Origin: Roseomonas alba
GTDB lineage: Bacteria; Pseudomonadota; Alphaproteobacteria; Acetobacterales; Acetobacteraceae
Direction of reading: 5' to 3'
DNA length: 64,000 nt
Assembly: GCF_019430885.1 (NCBI RefSeq)
Contig: NZ_JAHYBZ010000004.1
Coordinates: forward strand, 248,001-312,000
Numbering within the stretch: the stretch's first letter is position 1; each line of letters starts with the position of its first letter. The position numbers and the translations under genes were made by a program. This document shows, one piece after another, positions 42,088 through 51,685 of this stretch. The notes beneath the pieces were generated by a model. That model made no database searches. It was not told the origin of the DNA and worked only from the letters and a program-made list of their open reading frames with translations.

Positions 42088-42151
42088 CCGGCACACGAGA
42101 GAAAGAATTTCTCCAAATGGAGAAAATCCTTCTACGCCATGCTGCACTGCA

Positions 42152-43030
42152 TCAAGCTCGGAGAAAGGTCCAATCGGTCGTCGTCAGATGCCCGATCAGG
42201 GCGGTGAGGTCCCGCGCCAGGGGAACCAGCCCGGCATTCCGCTCGATCCGCGTCTCGTCCATGTAGAGCGAGCGGGCGATCTCGATCTGCAGGGCATGCA
42301 CCGCATCGCGCGGGCGGCCGTAATGGCGAGTGACATAGCCGCCGGCATAGGGATCGTTGCGCCGGACGCGGTAGCCGAGGCCGAGCAGCACTTCCTCGAC
42401 CAGCCGCGTCGCTCGCGGGGCGCAGGCCGTGCCATGGGCGTCGCCGAGCACGAAATCCGGCGGGTTGGCGAGCTGCGCCGGATGCGCCGGCATAGAATGG
42501 CAGTCGATCAGCAGGCAGAAGCCGAAGCGGGCCCGGGTCTCGGCCAGAAGCTGCGCCAGGGCGGCGTGATACGGCTCCCAGCACTGGCGGATGCGTTCCT
42601 CGGCCTCGGTGAAGGACAGGCGGCGGCGATAGACCGTCTCCCCGGTCGCGACGATGCGCGCGATGGTGCCCAGCCCTGCGCCGACGCGGGGGCTTGAGGT
42701 GTTCACCCAGGGCGGCAGCGGCCCATCGAACATGCCGGGGTCGAGTTCCCAGGGTTCGCGGTTCACGTCGCACCAGACGCGTGGAAAGGTCGCGGCGATC
42801 AACGGCGCGCCATGGGTCGGGGCGGCGGCGAACAGTTCGTCGACGAAGGAATCCTCGCTGCGGCGAAGCGCGAGCGGCGCCAGCCGCGCCTCGGCGACCA
42901 GCCGCGCCGGATAGTCGCGGCCCGAATGCGGCGAGGCGAAGACGATCGGCAGGGTCTGCCGCGCCGGGCGTTGGATGTGGAAGGGCGCGGTCTGGGCCGG
43001 CGCGTCCAGGTTGGGGGCGGGAAGGTCCAT
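42152..43030 (-). CDS. hutG: N-formylglutamate amidohydrolase-like protein
   Basis: A 292-residue member of the N-formylglutamate amidohydrolase family (HutG/DUF). Landmarks are IVFASPHSGRDYP near residues 27-39, ATFPRVWCDVNREPWELDPGMFDG, and CLLIDCHSMPAHP and DAHGTACA with metal-binding residues. In histidine degradation it splits N-formylglutamate to glutamate and formate, but no hut genes are nearby, so another N-formyl amide may be the substrate. ATG 43030 is chosen; longer frames upstream run through a repeat region. Confidence 0.82.
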   Translation of the reverse strand: MDLPAPNLDAPAQTAPFHIQRPARQTLPIVFASPHSGRDYPARLVAEARLAPLALRRSEDSFVDELFAAAPTHGAPLIAATFPRVWCDVNREPWELDPGMFDGPLPPWVNTSSPRVGAGLGTIARIVATGETVYRRRLSFTEAEERIRQCWEPYHAALAQLLAETRARFGFCLLIDCHSMPAHPAQLANPPDFVLGDAHGTACAPRATRLVEEVLLGLGYRVRRNDPYAGGYVTRHYGRPRDAVHALQIEIARSLYMDETRIERNAGLVPLARDLTALIGHLTTTDWTFLRA

Positions 43031-43077
43031 GCAGCTCCAACGGAACCATAGCACCCGATCCGTGTCACGCCACAGAC

Positions 43078-43262
43078 ATCTCCCGGGACCACGCCGGCGG
43101 CCCGATGCCACGCATCGGGCCGGGAGCGCACAGCGCGACCGCGCCCAACCCGCCAGCCGTCGCCCGTGCGCCAGTGCACGGCGCGAAGGCAAGGCGGCCG
43201 GATGGCCGCCGCCCGCCGTCTGAGGGCAAAGCAAAGACTCCGGCCGCCACTGGCGGCCGGGA
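43078..43262. repeat. Family B intergenic repeat, single unit
   Basis: Contains a CCCGATGC/GCATCGGG hairpin (43101-43119), then GGGAGCGCACAGCGCGACC from 43122, the same string as at 30188, followed by a GGCGCGAAGGCAAGGCGGCCGGA-like tail and a second GC-rich stem (GGCCGCC...GGCGGCC). About 185 bases, non-coding, between the divergent N-formylglutamate amidohydrolase and motB genes. Confidence 0.7.
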
Positions 43263-43302
43263 TTAGCGAAATAGTCAGCCGCGCCGTCGCATGCTGGTCC
43301 CG

Positions 43303-44355
43303 ATGTCCGGCAAAACCAGCGGTGCCAAAAACAGCGGCACCATCGTCATCAAGCGAGAGGAAGTCATCGAAGGCGGCCACCACGGCGGCGCGTGGAAGGT
43401 CGCCTATGCCGACTTCGTCACGGCCATGATGGCGTTCTTCCTGCTGATGTGGCTGCTGAACGCGACCACCGAGGAACAGCGCCGCGGCCTGGCCGACTAT
43501 TTTGCGCCGACCAACCTGCTGGCACGCTCGGTTTCCGGCTCCGGCCAGCCCTTCGGCGGCCAAACGCCGAATGATGATGGCAACGTCACCTCGAATTTGG
43601 GCGCCATGACCATTCAGCCCGGCCGCCTGCCGGTGGTGATGGATATCGAGGAAGACGACACCGAAACCCCCGCCCGCCCCATGCCCCGCCGTGACGGCCC
43701 CGAGGGCCGCGAGGATGCCGAGGATGCACGCCTGACCGTCGCCACCCCGCCCGGCGCCCAGGCCGGGCCGGAGCCGCCCCGTGGCGGCCCGTCCGACACC
43801 CCGGCGCCCGAGGCCAGGCCCGAGGCGCTGGGCGAGGTCGAACTGCGCCAGGAACTCGCCCGGCGCGAACGCGAGGCCTTCGAGGCCGTCGCCCAGCAGA
43901 TCCGCGACACCGTCGCGGCCGATCCGGCGCTCGCCGACCTCGCCCGCCAGATGCTGGTGGAACAGACCCGCGACGGGCTGCGCATCCAGCTCATCGACGC
44001 CGACCGCCAGCCGATGTTCGCCCTGGGCGGGACGGCGCCCAATGACCGCGCCCGGGCGCTGCTGGCCCGCGTCGCCCAGGCCGCCGCGCGTCTGCCCAAC
44101 CCGATCGCCATCGCCGGTCACACCGACGCCACGCCCTTCCGCGGCGGGGGTGAGCGGAGCAACTGGGACCTCTCGACCGAGCGCGCCAACGTCACGCGCC
44201 GCCTGCTGATCGAGGCCGGGCTGCCCGAGACCCGCATCCGGTCCGTCTCCGGCCTCGCCGATCGCGAGTTGCTGATGCCCGACGCCCCCAACGCGTCGGC
44301 GAACCGCCGCGTCTCCATCACGGTCCTGCGCCAGAATCCGGACGCCGCCCCATGA
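43303..44355 (+). CDS. motB: Flagellar stator protein MotB
   Basis: A 350-residue MotB. The N-terminus has IVIKREEVIEGGHHGGAWKVAYADFVTAMMAFFLLMWLLNA, containing the single transmembrane helix with the proton-binding Asp (residue 37 here). A long linker (about residues 75-200) rich in Pro, Glu and Arg follows, then an OmpA-like peptidoglycan-binding domain with AIAGHTDATPF and the NWDLSTERAN segment. It anchors the stator to the wall and conducts protons. ATG 43303 gives the family N-terminus; 43291 is an alternative. Its stop overlaps the motA start (ATGA), with motB first, the reverse of the usual order. Confidence 0.92.
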   Translation: MSGKTSGAKNSGTIVIKREEVIEGGHHGGAWKVAYADFVTAMMAFFLLMWLLNATTEEQRRGLADYFAPTNLLARSVSGSGQPFGGQTPNDDGNVTSNLGAMTIQPGRLPVVMDIEEDDTETPARPMPRRDGPEGREDAEDARLTVATPPGAQAGPEPPRGGPSDTPAPEARPEALGEVELRQELARREREAFEAVAQQIRDTVAADPALADLARQMLVEQTRDGLRIQLIDADRQPMFALGGTAPNDRARALLARVAQAAARLPNPIAIAGHTDATPFRGGGERSNWDLSTERANVTRRLLIEAGLPETRIRSVSGLADRELLMPDAPNASANRRVSITVLRQNPDAAP

Positions 44356-45218
44356 TCGCGCTCGCCGGCCTCGGCTTCCTGCTGGTCTGCGTCTTCGGCG
44401 GCTATGTCGCCGCGGGCGGGCATCTCGAGATCATCCTGCATTCCCTGCCCTTCGAATTCGCGATCATCGGCGGGGCGGCGATCGGCACGCTGATCATGTC
44501 CAACAGCATGGCCGAGCTGAAGCATGTCGGCGGCGGCTTCGGGAAGCTGCTGAAGGGCGCGAAATACACGCGGCAGGACTACATGGACCTGCTGTCGCTG
44601 CTCTACTACCTGGTGCGCCTGGCGCAGACCAAGGGGCCCATGGCGCTCGAACCCCATATCGAGAAGCCGGAGGAAAGTGCCGCCTTCAACAAGTTTCCGC
44701 GCATCGCCCATGACCATCACGTGGTCCATCTGATCTGCGACTATCTGCGCATGGTCGGCATGAATGCCGACGATCCGCATCAGATCGAGGACGTGATGGC
44801 GCGCGAGCTGAAGAAGGCAAAGGAGGAGGAGATGCACCCCTCCCACGCCATGCAGGCCATGGCGGATGCGCTGCCGGCGCTCGGCATCGTCGCGGCGGTG
44901 ATGGGCGTCATCAAGACCATGGGGTCGATCGACCAGCCGCCGGCGGTGCTGGGGCGGCTGATCGGCGGCGCGCTGGTCGGCACCTTCCTCGGCGTGCTGC
45001 TGGCCTATGGGCTGATGGGACCCTTCGCCTCACGCCTCAAGGGCGTGGTGGAGGAGGAGAGCAAGTTCTTCGAGGTGATCCGCGCCGTCCTTGTCGCGCA
45101 TCTGCACGGCAATGCCCCGCAGGTCGCCGTCGAGACCGGCCGCAAGATGGTCCCCACCGGCCACATGCCGAGCTTCCAGGAACTCGAACAGACGCTGCAG
45201 GAATTGCAGATCGCCTGA
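44352..45218 (+). CDS. motA: Flagellar stator protein MotA
   Basis: A 288-residue MotA with four membrane helices: residues 1-20, 33-50, about 175-195 and 205-225. The cytoplasmic loop has the charged EPHIEKPEESAAFNKFPRIAHDH region that contacts the rotor, and helices 3-4 carry LPALGIVAAVMGVIKTMG and GGALVGTFLGVLLAYGL, the Pro-containing MotA signature. It forms the proton channel with MotB. The ATG overlaps motB (44352-44355). No other flagellar genes are in the window, so this is a detached stator operon. Confidence 0.93.
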   Translation: MIALAGLGFLLVCVFGGYVAAGGHLEIILHSLPFEFAIIGGAAIGTLIMSNSMAELKHVGGGFGKLLKGAKYTRQDYMDLLSLLYYLVRLAQTKGPMALEPHIEKPEESAAFNKFPRIAHDHHVVHLICDYLRMVGMNADDPHQIEDVMARELKKAKEEEMHPSHAMQAMADALPALGIVAAVMGVIKTMGSIDQPPAVLGRLIGGALVGTFLGVLLAYGLMGPFASRLKGVVEEESKFFEVIRAVLVAHLHGNAPQVAVETGRKMVPTGHMPSFQELEQTLQELQIA

Positions 45219-45221
45219 CGG

Positions 45222-45983
45222 TCAGTGGATGGGGTGGCCAAGCTGTTCCAGCGCGAAGCGCAGCGGCGCATCAGAGATGCGCAGTAGCCCCGCATGGGCG
45301 TTCTGCAGCTCGAGGATCATGAAGATTGCGCCGCTCACCGCCAGCGCGCCGGCGCCGATCGCCAGCACGATGATCGTGTTGGCGCGAACGAACAGCCCCA
45401 TGGCGAGGAACATCAGCGACAGCCAGGACACCAGCACGGCGAGGAAGGGCCATTGCAGGTCGTCCGTCACGTCGCGCACCAGCAGCGTTGTGCGCGCCTG
45501 CACCAGACGTGAGGCGATCGCCAGCGCCTGCTGCTGTGCCGCATGCTCCGCCGCATTGGCCGGCTGGAGGCCCGCCACCGCGTCGTAGAAGGCGTCCAGA
45601 TGCTGCGGGTCGATCATCGCCGTCTCGTCGGACCGCGCTTCCAGCACATGGGCGTCGATCGCCGCGTGCAGCATGCGGCGCAGCGCCGCCCGGGCCGACG
45701 CCGCCGCCGGGCCGGTATGGGCCAGCGCCCCGTCGAGCACCATGATGTCGGCCGCGAGCGCCGAGGCGCCATCGGCCTGCTCACGGTAGTGGGTATTGGC
45801 CGAGGCGATCAGCAGGCCCAGCACCAGCGTCGCGATGGAGGCGATGAAGGCCTGGACCAGCCGGACCACATCCTTCGATTCGCCGCTGCGGTGATCCTCG
45901 AGCAGGGCGCGATGCAGCAGCAGGCCGACCAGGCCGAAGGCGAAGGTCACGACGAAGACCCCCGCGCCGATCAGCAGCGTCAT
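45222..45983 (-). CDS. DUF4239-family membrane protein
   Basis: A 253-residue membrane protein with two N-terminal helices (LLIGAGVFVVTFAFGLVGLLLH and AFIASIATLVLGLLIAS), a cytoplasmic or periplasmic helical middle (about 65-185) and two C-terminal helices, the layout of DUF4239. Function unknown. The end is three bases from the motA stop, so it converges with the stator operon. Start ATG 45983 opens the first helix; an upstream in-frame Met at 46016 is less likely. Confidence 0.75.
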   Translation of the reverse strand: MTLLIGAGVFVVTFAFGLVGLLLHRALLEDHRSGESKDVVRLVQAFIASIATLVLGLLIASANTHYREQADGASALAADIMVLDGALAHTGPAAASARAALRRMLHAAIDAHVLEARSDETAMIDPQHLDAFYDAVAGLQPANAAEHAAQQQALAIASRLVQARTTLLVRDVTDDLQWPFLAVLVSWLSLMFLAMGLFVRANTIIVLAIGAGALAVSGAIFMILELQNAHAGLLRISDAPLRFALEQLGHPIH

Positions 45984-46083
45984 CTCGACCAGTCCTCTCC
46001 CTGGCGCGACGCGCATCCCGCGCGCGCCCAGGGCCGATCATGGCCATGGGCGCGCGGCGCCGCCAAGGGTCAGCAGCTTTGTG

Positions 46084-47757
46084 TCAGGCCTTCACGCCAT
46101 AGATGGCGCGCGCGGCTTCCGGGCTGACCAGCCCGTCCTCGATGTCACGCTGCACGAGGGCCGGGTCGCGTTCCTTCGGGTCGCCCATGCCACCGCCGCC
46201 AGGCAGCTTCAGCAGCAGGCGACGACCCTTGGGAACGACCTGGAAACCCTTGGTGCGCAGGATCGTGCCGTTGGAATCGTTCAGTCCGACCCAGCCTGTG
46301 GCGCCTTCCCCGCCGCCCTCACGTCCCTTCGGCGCGTTGGCGACGCGGTCGAAGATGGCATTCACGGCGAATTCGGCATCGCCCTTCGCGCCGATCTCCA
46401 TCACCTGCCCGAAGCCGCCGCGGGTGCGGCCCGCGCCGGCCGAATCGGGGCGGAGCTGCTTCTGCCAGAAGATGACCGGGGCGACGTTCTCGGTCGCCTC
46501 CACCGGCATGGTGCGCACGCCGGACGGGAAGGCCGTGCCGTCCAACCCGTCCTTGGTCGGCCGCGCGCCGGTGCCGCCGGAGTTGAAGGTGATGATCTCG
46601 AAATCCTCGGTCTCCGCCGCCTGGCCGGAGACCTGCGAGCCACCCCGCAGCGGCGGGTTCCACAGCGCCGAGGAGCCTTCCGCATTCACCCGATGCGGCA
46701 CCGCCTGGTGCAGGCAGCCCATCATCAGGTCGGGCAGCAACTGGCCGACGACATGGCGCACGCTGACCGGATACGGGCGCGGGGCGTTGAGGATGCAGCC
46801 CTCCGGGATCTCCATCTGGAAGGGCAGCAGCGACGCCCAGTTGTTCGGCACTTCCGGTGCGACCACGACCTTGATGCCGAAGCAGGCATAGGCGCGGCAA
46901 TAGGCCGGCGGGACATTGATGCCGCGGCTCGACAGGCCCGAGGTGCCGGCGAAGTCGACCACGATGCGGTCGTCATGCGTCGTCATCTTCGCCTTGAGCG
47001 TGACCGGGGCCTCATAGCCGTCCGACACGATCGAGGCGTGAAAAGTGCCGCGCGGCAGCTTCGCGATCTCGGCGAGGGTCGCGCGGGTGCTGGCCTCGAA
47101 GATGTAGGCCCCGATCTCGTCGAGGCTGTCCATGTCGAACTCGTCCAGCATCTCGACCAGACGCTTCGCGCCGGCGTCGTTGCAGGCGCAGAGGCTGTAG
47201 ATGTCGCCCTCGAGCTCGACCGGCGTGCGGGACCCGGCGCGGATGAAGTCGAAGAAGGTCTCGTTCGCGACGTTGCGGTCGAAGCACTTCACGATGGGGA
47301 TGTAGAGGCCTTCCTCGAAGACGCTCCGCCCCTCGGGCCCCATGCCGAGGCCACCGATATCGATGATGTGCGCGGTGTTGGCAAACAGCCCGACGATCTT
47401 GCCCTTGCGGAAGGCCGGCGTGACGACGGTCAGGTCGTGCAGGTGGCCGGTGCCGAGCCAGGGATCGTTGGTGATGTAGTGGTCACCCGGCTGCATGCCG
47501 GCCGCGGGGAACTTCGCGAGGAAGTGCCCGACCGCCTCCGCCATGGAATTCACATGGCCTGGTGTGCCGGTCACCGCCTGGGCCAGCATGCGGCCTTCGA
47601 GGTCGAAGATGCCTGCCGACAGGTCGCCCGCCTCGCGCACCGTGGTGCTGAAGGCGGTGCGGATCATGGTCTGCGCCTGTTCCTCGACCACCGCGATCAG
47701 GCGGTTCCACTGGATCTGGCGCTGGATGGTGGCGAGTGCGCCGGTTTCCTTGCTCAT
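46084..47757 (-). CDS. hyuB: Hydantoinase B/5-oxoprolinase beta-type subunit
   Basis: A 557-residue HyuB subunit (hydantoinase/acetophenone carboxylase/oxoprolinase beta family). Features are QIQWNRLIAVVEEQAQTMIRTAFSTTVREAGD at the start, GTPGHVNSMAEAV, the ITNDPWLGTGHLHDLTVVTP metal-binding region, and a Gly-rich RLLLKLPGGGGMGDPKERD C-terminus. It partners with HyuA encoded upstream for ATP-driven opening of a cyclic imide (hydantoin, 5-oxoproline) or carboxylation of a related compound. ATG 47757 overlaps the hyuA stop by one base. Confidence 0.88.
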   Translation of the reverse strand: MSKETGALATIQRQIQWNRLIAVVEEQAQTMIRTAFSTTVREAGDLSAGIFDLEGRMLAQAVTGTPGHVNSMAEAVGHFLAKFPAAGMQPGDHYITNDPWLGTGHLHDLTVVTPAFRKGKIVGLFANTAHIIDIGGLGMGPEGRSVFEEGLYIPIVKCFDRNVANETFFDFIRAGSRTPVELEGDIYSLCACNDAGAKRLVEMLDEFDMDSLDEIGAYIFEASTRATLAEIAKLPRGTFHASIVSDGYEAPVTLKAKMTTHDDRIVVDFAGTSGLSSRGINVPPAYCRAYACFGIKVVVAPEVPNNWASLLPFQMEIPEGCILNAPRPYPVSVRHVVGQLLPDLMMGCLHQAVPHRVNAEGSSALWNPPLRGGSQVSGQAAETEDFEIITFNSGGTGARPTKDGLDGTAFPSGVRTMPVEATENVAPVIFWQKQLRPDSAGAGRTRGGFGQVMEIGAKGDAEFAVNAIFDRVANAPKGREGGGEGATGWVGLNDSNGTILRTKGFQVVPKGRRLLLKLPGGGGMGDPKERDPALVQRDIEDGLVSPEAARAIYGVKA

Positions 47758-49844
47758 CACGCGGCCTCCTGCGTCAGGTCGAGATAGCCGAGCCCATCCA
47801 TCCGGCAGTTCCAGGATGGCCCGATCAGGGTGCTGGTCTCCGCCTCCGCCACGATGGCGGGGCCGTGGATCGTCGCACCGGGGGACATGTGGTCGCGGTC
47901 ATAGACCGGCCATTCGGTGACTTCACCGGTCGCCGTGTCGCGCACCATCTGGGTGCGGATGGGCTTGGGCGCGGGCGCATCGGCCACGGGCGCGGCCGGT
48001 TCGACATGCGCTTCCACGGTGCGGACGGTGACGGCGAAGGAGAGGATCTCCACATCCGAACCGGGCACCGGTCGGTCGTAGAAGCGGGTGTATTCGGCGT
48101 CGTAGTCGGCGCGGATCGCGGCGACGTCGGATGCGGTCAGCGCGCGCGGCGGCAGGTGGACCGCGATCTCGTGGCCCTGGCCGACATAGCGCATATAGGC
48201 GATGCGCGTTTCCTCGACCGGCGCGCCGAAGGCGCCTTCGGAGACGACCTTGGTCGCCTCGGCCGACATGGACGACAGCAGCCCGTTCACCGCGGCGAGG
48301 TCGAAGGACCCGAAGCGCTGATACAGCGACTTCACCACCTCATACGCGACGGGCGCGCGCAGGAAGCCGATGGCGGACCCGACGCCGGCGCCGCTCGGCA
48401 CCAGCATGCGCTTAACGCCGATCTTCTCGCACACCCGGTAGCCGTGCACCGGCCCGCCGCCGCCGAAGGCGATGACGAAGCGGCCATCATAGCCCTTGCC
48501 GGATTCGATGGCGTGAACGCGCGCGGCGTTCGCCATGTTCTCATCCACCATCTCGACCACGCCGAGCCCGGCCATCTCAGCCGACAGCGCCATCTTGCCG
48601 CCGACATGCTCCGCAAGCGCGGACAGCGACAGTTCCGGCTTCAACGGCAGCGACCCACCGGCGAACAGCGAGGGCTCATAGCGGCCGAGCGAGAGGTTCG
48701 CATCCGTTACCGCCGGATGCGTGCCGCCGCGGCCGTAGCAGGCCGGTCCCGGATCGGCGCCCGCCGATTCCGGCCCCACCTGGATGCGGCCCATGGAATC
48801 GACCTGGGCGACGGACCCGCCACCCGCACCGATCTCCACCATCTCGATGACGGGGATACGCAGCGGCAGGCCGGAGCCCTTCTTGAAACGGCCGACGCGC
48901 GCGACCTCGAAGGTGCGGGACGCCTGCGGGCGGAAATCGTCGATCAGGCAGACCTTCGCCGTGGTGCCGCCCATGTCGAAGGACAGCACCTTGTCGAAAC
49001 CGCGCTGCTTCGCGACGAAGGCGGAGAAGATCGCGCCACCCGCCGGGCCGGATTCCACCAGGCGGATCGGGAAGCGCGAGGCCGTCTCGATCGTCGTCAG
49101 CCCGCCGCCCGACAGCATCAGGAACAGCGGGCAGGTCAGCCCCGCGGCACGCAGCCCGACTTCCAGCCGCCCGAGATAGGACGCCATCAGCGGCTGCACA
49201 TAGGCATTGGCAACCGTGGTCGAGAAACGCTCCCATTCGCGCATCTCGGGCGAGACCTCGGAAGACAGCGAGACCTTCACCTCCGGCCACATCTCCCTCA
49301 CGATCTCGGCCGCGCGCTGCTCGTGCGCCGGGTTCACGAAGGCATGGAGGAAGCCGATGGCGAGGCTCTCGATGCCTTCCTCCTTCAGGAAGGCAACCTG
49401 CTCGCGCACCGCCGCCTCATCCAGCGGGAGCAGCACCTTGCCGGTGTTGTCCAGCCGTTCCGGCACCGCGACGCGCCAGCGGCGACGCACCAGCGGCTGC
49501 GGCAGTTCGATGTTCAGGTCGTACTGGTCGTAGCGGGCCTCGTTGGCCAGCGCGAGGACATCGCGGAAGCCCTCGGTCGTCAGCAGGGCGGTCTTCGCAC
49601 CCTTGCGCTCGATGATCGCATTGGTCGCGAGCGTCGTGCCATGGATGACCAGGGCGAGATCGCCCGCCGCCATGCCGGCCTTGGCGAGAACCTGGGTCAC
49701 GCCTTCCAGCACGCCCTTCTCGGGCGCGGCGGGGGTGGTGAGGACCTTTGCCGTCCAGCGCTGCTCGCCCTTCTCGATGGCGAGGTCGGTGAAGGTGCCG
49801 CCGATATCGACGGCAAGGCGAGCTTTGGCCATGTCAGATGTCAT
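47757..49844 (-). CDS. hyuA: Hydantoinase A/5-oxoprolinase alpha-type subunit
   Basis: A 695-residue HyuA subunit with the ASKHA ATPase fold: phosphate-1 loop AVDIGGTFTDLAI near the N-terminus, VIHGTTLATNAIIERKG, the SFDMGGTTAKVCLID motif at about residue 290, and FAFGGGGPVHG-like (VIAFGGGGPVHGY) adenosine motif. The substrate could be N-methylhydantoin, 5-oxoproline or an aryl ketone. The neighbouring D-glutamate-cyclase-like gene makes 5-oxoproline attractive. ATG 49844 is chosen over the internal 49832. The long open frame beyond it is antisense clutter. Confidence 0.88.
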   Translation of the reverse strand: MTSDMAKARLAVDIGGTFTDLAIEKGEQRWTAKVLTTPAAPEKGVLEGVTQVLAKAGMAAGDLALVIHGTTLATNAIIERKGAKTALLTTEGFRDVLALANEARYDQYDLNIELPQPLVRRRWRVAVPERLDNTGKVLLPLDEAAVREQVAFLKEEGIESLAIGFLHAFVNPAHEQRAAEIVREMWPEVKVSLSSEVSPEMREWERFSTTVANAYVQPLMASYLGRLEVGLRAAGLTCPLFLMLSGGGLTTIETASRFPIRLVESGPAGGAIFSAFVAKQRGFDKVLSFDMGGTTAKVCLIDDFRPQASRTFEVARVGRFKKGSGLPLRIPVIEMVEIGAGGGSVAQVDSMGRIQVGPESAGADPGPACYGRGGTHPAVTDANLSLGRYEPSLFAGGSLPLKPELSLSALAEHVGGKMALSAEMAGLGVVEMVDENMANAARVHAIESGKGYDGRFVIAFGGGGPVHGYRVCEKIGVKRMLVPSGAGVGSAIGFLRAPVAYEVVKSLYQRFGSFDLAAVNGLLSSMSAEATKVVSEGAFGAPVEETRIAYMRYVGQGHEIAVHLPPRALTASDVAAIRADYDAEYTRFYDRPVPGSDVEILSFAVTVRTVEAHVEPAAPVADAPAPKPIRTQMVRDTATGEVTEWPVYDRDHMSPGATIHGPAIVAEAETSTLIGPSWNCRMDGLGYLDLTQEAA

Positions 49845-49906
49845 GCTGTCCTGGAAACGGAAAAGGTCGTGATGCGCGGGACATGCATACCCCGCGCCAG
49901 CGGCGA

Positions 49907-50704
49907 TCAGAAGACCGCCAGGCGGGAATTCAGCAGGTCGGTCACCAGCATGCAGCCCGGCGCGTGGGTGATGCAGAAGGGTGGCTTGCTGGCGGCGACC
50001 ACGGCCTGGGGCGTCACGCCGCATGCCCAGAAGACGGGCAGTTCATCCTCGGCCACGGTCACGGCGGCACCGGCATCGACCTTGGACAGGTCGGTGATGC
50101 CGATCATCTCCGGCTTGCCGATATGCACCGGCGCGCCATGCACCGAAGGAAAGCGCGAGGTGATCTGGATGGCGCGGATCGCCTCGGCCGGGGTGAAGGG
50201 GCGCATGGACACGACCAGCGGGCCGTGGAACGGGCCGGCAGGCACGGTCGGGACGTTGGTGTTGTAGACCGGCACCGGCACCCCTTCCTCGAAATGGCGC
50301 AGGCACAGCCCGTCGGCGAGCAGCGCTTCCTCGAAGGAATGGGAACAGCCGAGCAGGAAGGCCACCAGGTCGTCGCGCCAGAGATGCGTGATGTCATGGA
50401 CCTCCTCGACCATCATGCCGTCGCGCCAGACGCGGTAGGTGCCGATGTCGGTACGGATGTCGATGTCACGGCCTAGGCTCGGCAGCGACGGATCGCCGGG
50501 TTCCGAGGACGCCAGCAGAGGGCAGGGCTTCGGGTTCAGCGCGCAGAAGCGTTGGAAATCGGGGGCGAGGTCACGCGGCAGGATGGCAAGGTTCGCCTGG
50601 ACATAGCCTGGCGCCATGCCCTGGGTCGGGCGGGTCCATTCGCCGCGGCGAATGCGCTGGCGAACGTCCCAGCCTGTCTCGTGCAACGCGGGATTGTGGT
50701 CCAT
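49907..50704 (-). CDS. DUF1445 protein (D-glutamate cyclase-like)
   Basis: A 265-residue DUF1445 (YcsI/putative hydro-lyase) protein. It has [17 protein letters not shown] at residues about 25-41, [14 protein letters not shown] in the middle and the [19 protein letters not shown] and [12 protein letters not shown] segments near the end. A mammalian member of the family is D-glutamate cyclase, converting D-glutamate to 5-oxo-D-proline. Next to oxoprolinase-type hyuAB this suggests D-glutamate or 5-oxoproline turnover, an inference. Start 50704 has AGGAGG five bases upstream. Confidence 0.82.
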   Translation of the reverse strand: MDHNPALHETGWDVRQRIRRGEWTRPTQGMAPGYVQANLAILPRDLAPDFQRFCALNPKPCPLLASSEPGDPSLPSLGRDIDIRTDIGTYRVWRDGMMVEEVHDITHLWRDDLVAFLLGCSHSFEEALLADGLCLRHFEEGVPVPVYNTNVPTVPAGPFHGPLVVSMRPFTPAEAIRAIQITSRFPSVHGAPVHIGKPEMIGITDLSKVDAGAAVTVAEDELPVFWACGVTPQAVVAASKPPFCITHAPGCMLVTDLLNSRLAVF

Positions 50705-50786
50705 GGGTGCCTCCTGGTCCGCGAGGGCATAGCAGCCCCCGCCGCGCCCCGTGTCGAACGCGAAATCTGGATCGATCCGATCGCAA

Positions 50787-51677
50787 TTATCGATCATGCG
50801 TTCCGGAAATCTCCCGCGCCAATGCCGCAATGGTCGCTGCGACGTGGCTGTCGGGCTTGCGGATATAGCTGACATGGAAGGCGACGTCCGGCAGCGTGAC
50901 ATCGGTGACGTGGATCTGTCGCAGCGCACCCGATGCCAATTCACGATCGGCCACGATCAGTTGCATCACGCTGACGCAGACCCCCGCGCGGGCCAGTTCC
51001 GCCATCGTCGCGATGGACGTGCTGCCCCACAGCCGCACCCCTGGCGTGCCGGCCTGGTCGAACAGGGCGCGCAGCGCAGCCGAGACCTCCGTGTCATGCG
51101 AAAAGCTCAGGATCGGCCAGCGCGTGAGTTCCGCCAAACGCAACGGCCTGTCCGGCAGACCGAGCGCAGGGCTCGCCAGCCAGCCGAGGGGATAGGAACA
51201 CAGCGGCTCGTTGATCGCCCGCGGATCGTCCACCGTCCCGGCCAGCATGGCGATGTCGATATGCCCGGCCACGAGGCTCTGGCGCAGCGCCGGGGTGATG
51301 TCCACCACCATATCCAGCACGATGCCCGGATGCGCCGCGCCGATGCGCTGCACCAGGCGCGGCAGTAGCGTATGCGCAAGCGTTTCCGAAATGCCGATGC
51401 GCAGCAGGCCGCGCATCGAAGCGGGGTCGGCGATGGCGCGCAGCATCTCCTCGCGCAGATCGACCATCTGTTCGGCATAGCGCAGCAGGGCGGTGCCCTC
51501 GGCGGTCAGCGTGATACGCGGACCACGCTGGAAGATGCGGATGCCGAGTTCCTGCTCAAGCTGCGCGACACGGGCGGAAATCGCCGATTGCGTCGTGTTC
51601 AGCCGCGCCGCAGCGGCGCGGAAGCCGCCAAGGCGGACGATCCAGAGGACGGTCTCTAAGGAGCGGAGGTCGCGCAT
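50787..51677 (-). CDS. LysR-family transcriptional regulator
   Basis: A 296-residue LysR regulator. The N-terminal winged helix reads [47 protein letters not shown], with the usual recognition helix, and the co-inducer domain runs from about residue 92 ([17 protein letters not shown]). It likely controls the DUF1445-hyuA-hyuB genes downstream on the same strand, 83 bases away, as well as itself. The upstream region is taken over by a family A repeat starting nine bases before its ATG, an odd placement for a promoter. Confidence 0.88.
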   Translation of the reverse strand: MRDLRSLETVLWIVRLGGFRAAAARLNTTQSAISARVAQLEQELGIRIFQRGPRITLTAEGTALLRYAEQMVDLREEMLRAIADPASMRGLLRIGISETLAHTLLPRLVQRIGAAHPGIVLDMVVDITPALRQSLVAGHIDIAMLAGTVDDPRAINEPLCSYPLGWLASPALGLPDRPLRLAELTRWPILSFSHDTEVSAALRALFDQAGTPGVRLWGSTSIATMAELARAGVCVSVMQLIVADRELASGALRQIHVTDVTLPDVAFHVSYIRKPDSHVAATIAALAREISGTHDR

Positions 51678-51685
51678 GGGATTCC

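Noticed and set aside
47736-50267. 843-codon plus-strand ORF opposite hyuA and its neighbours
   Set aside because: Antisense shadow; hyuA has the ASKHA motifs and coupled overlap with hyuB.
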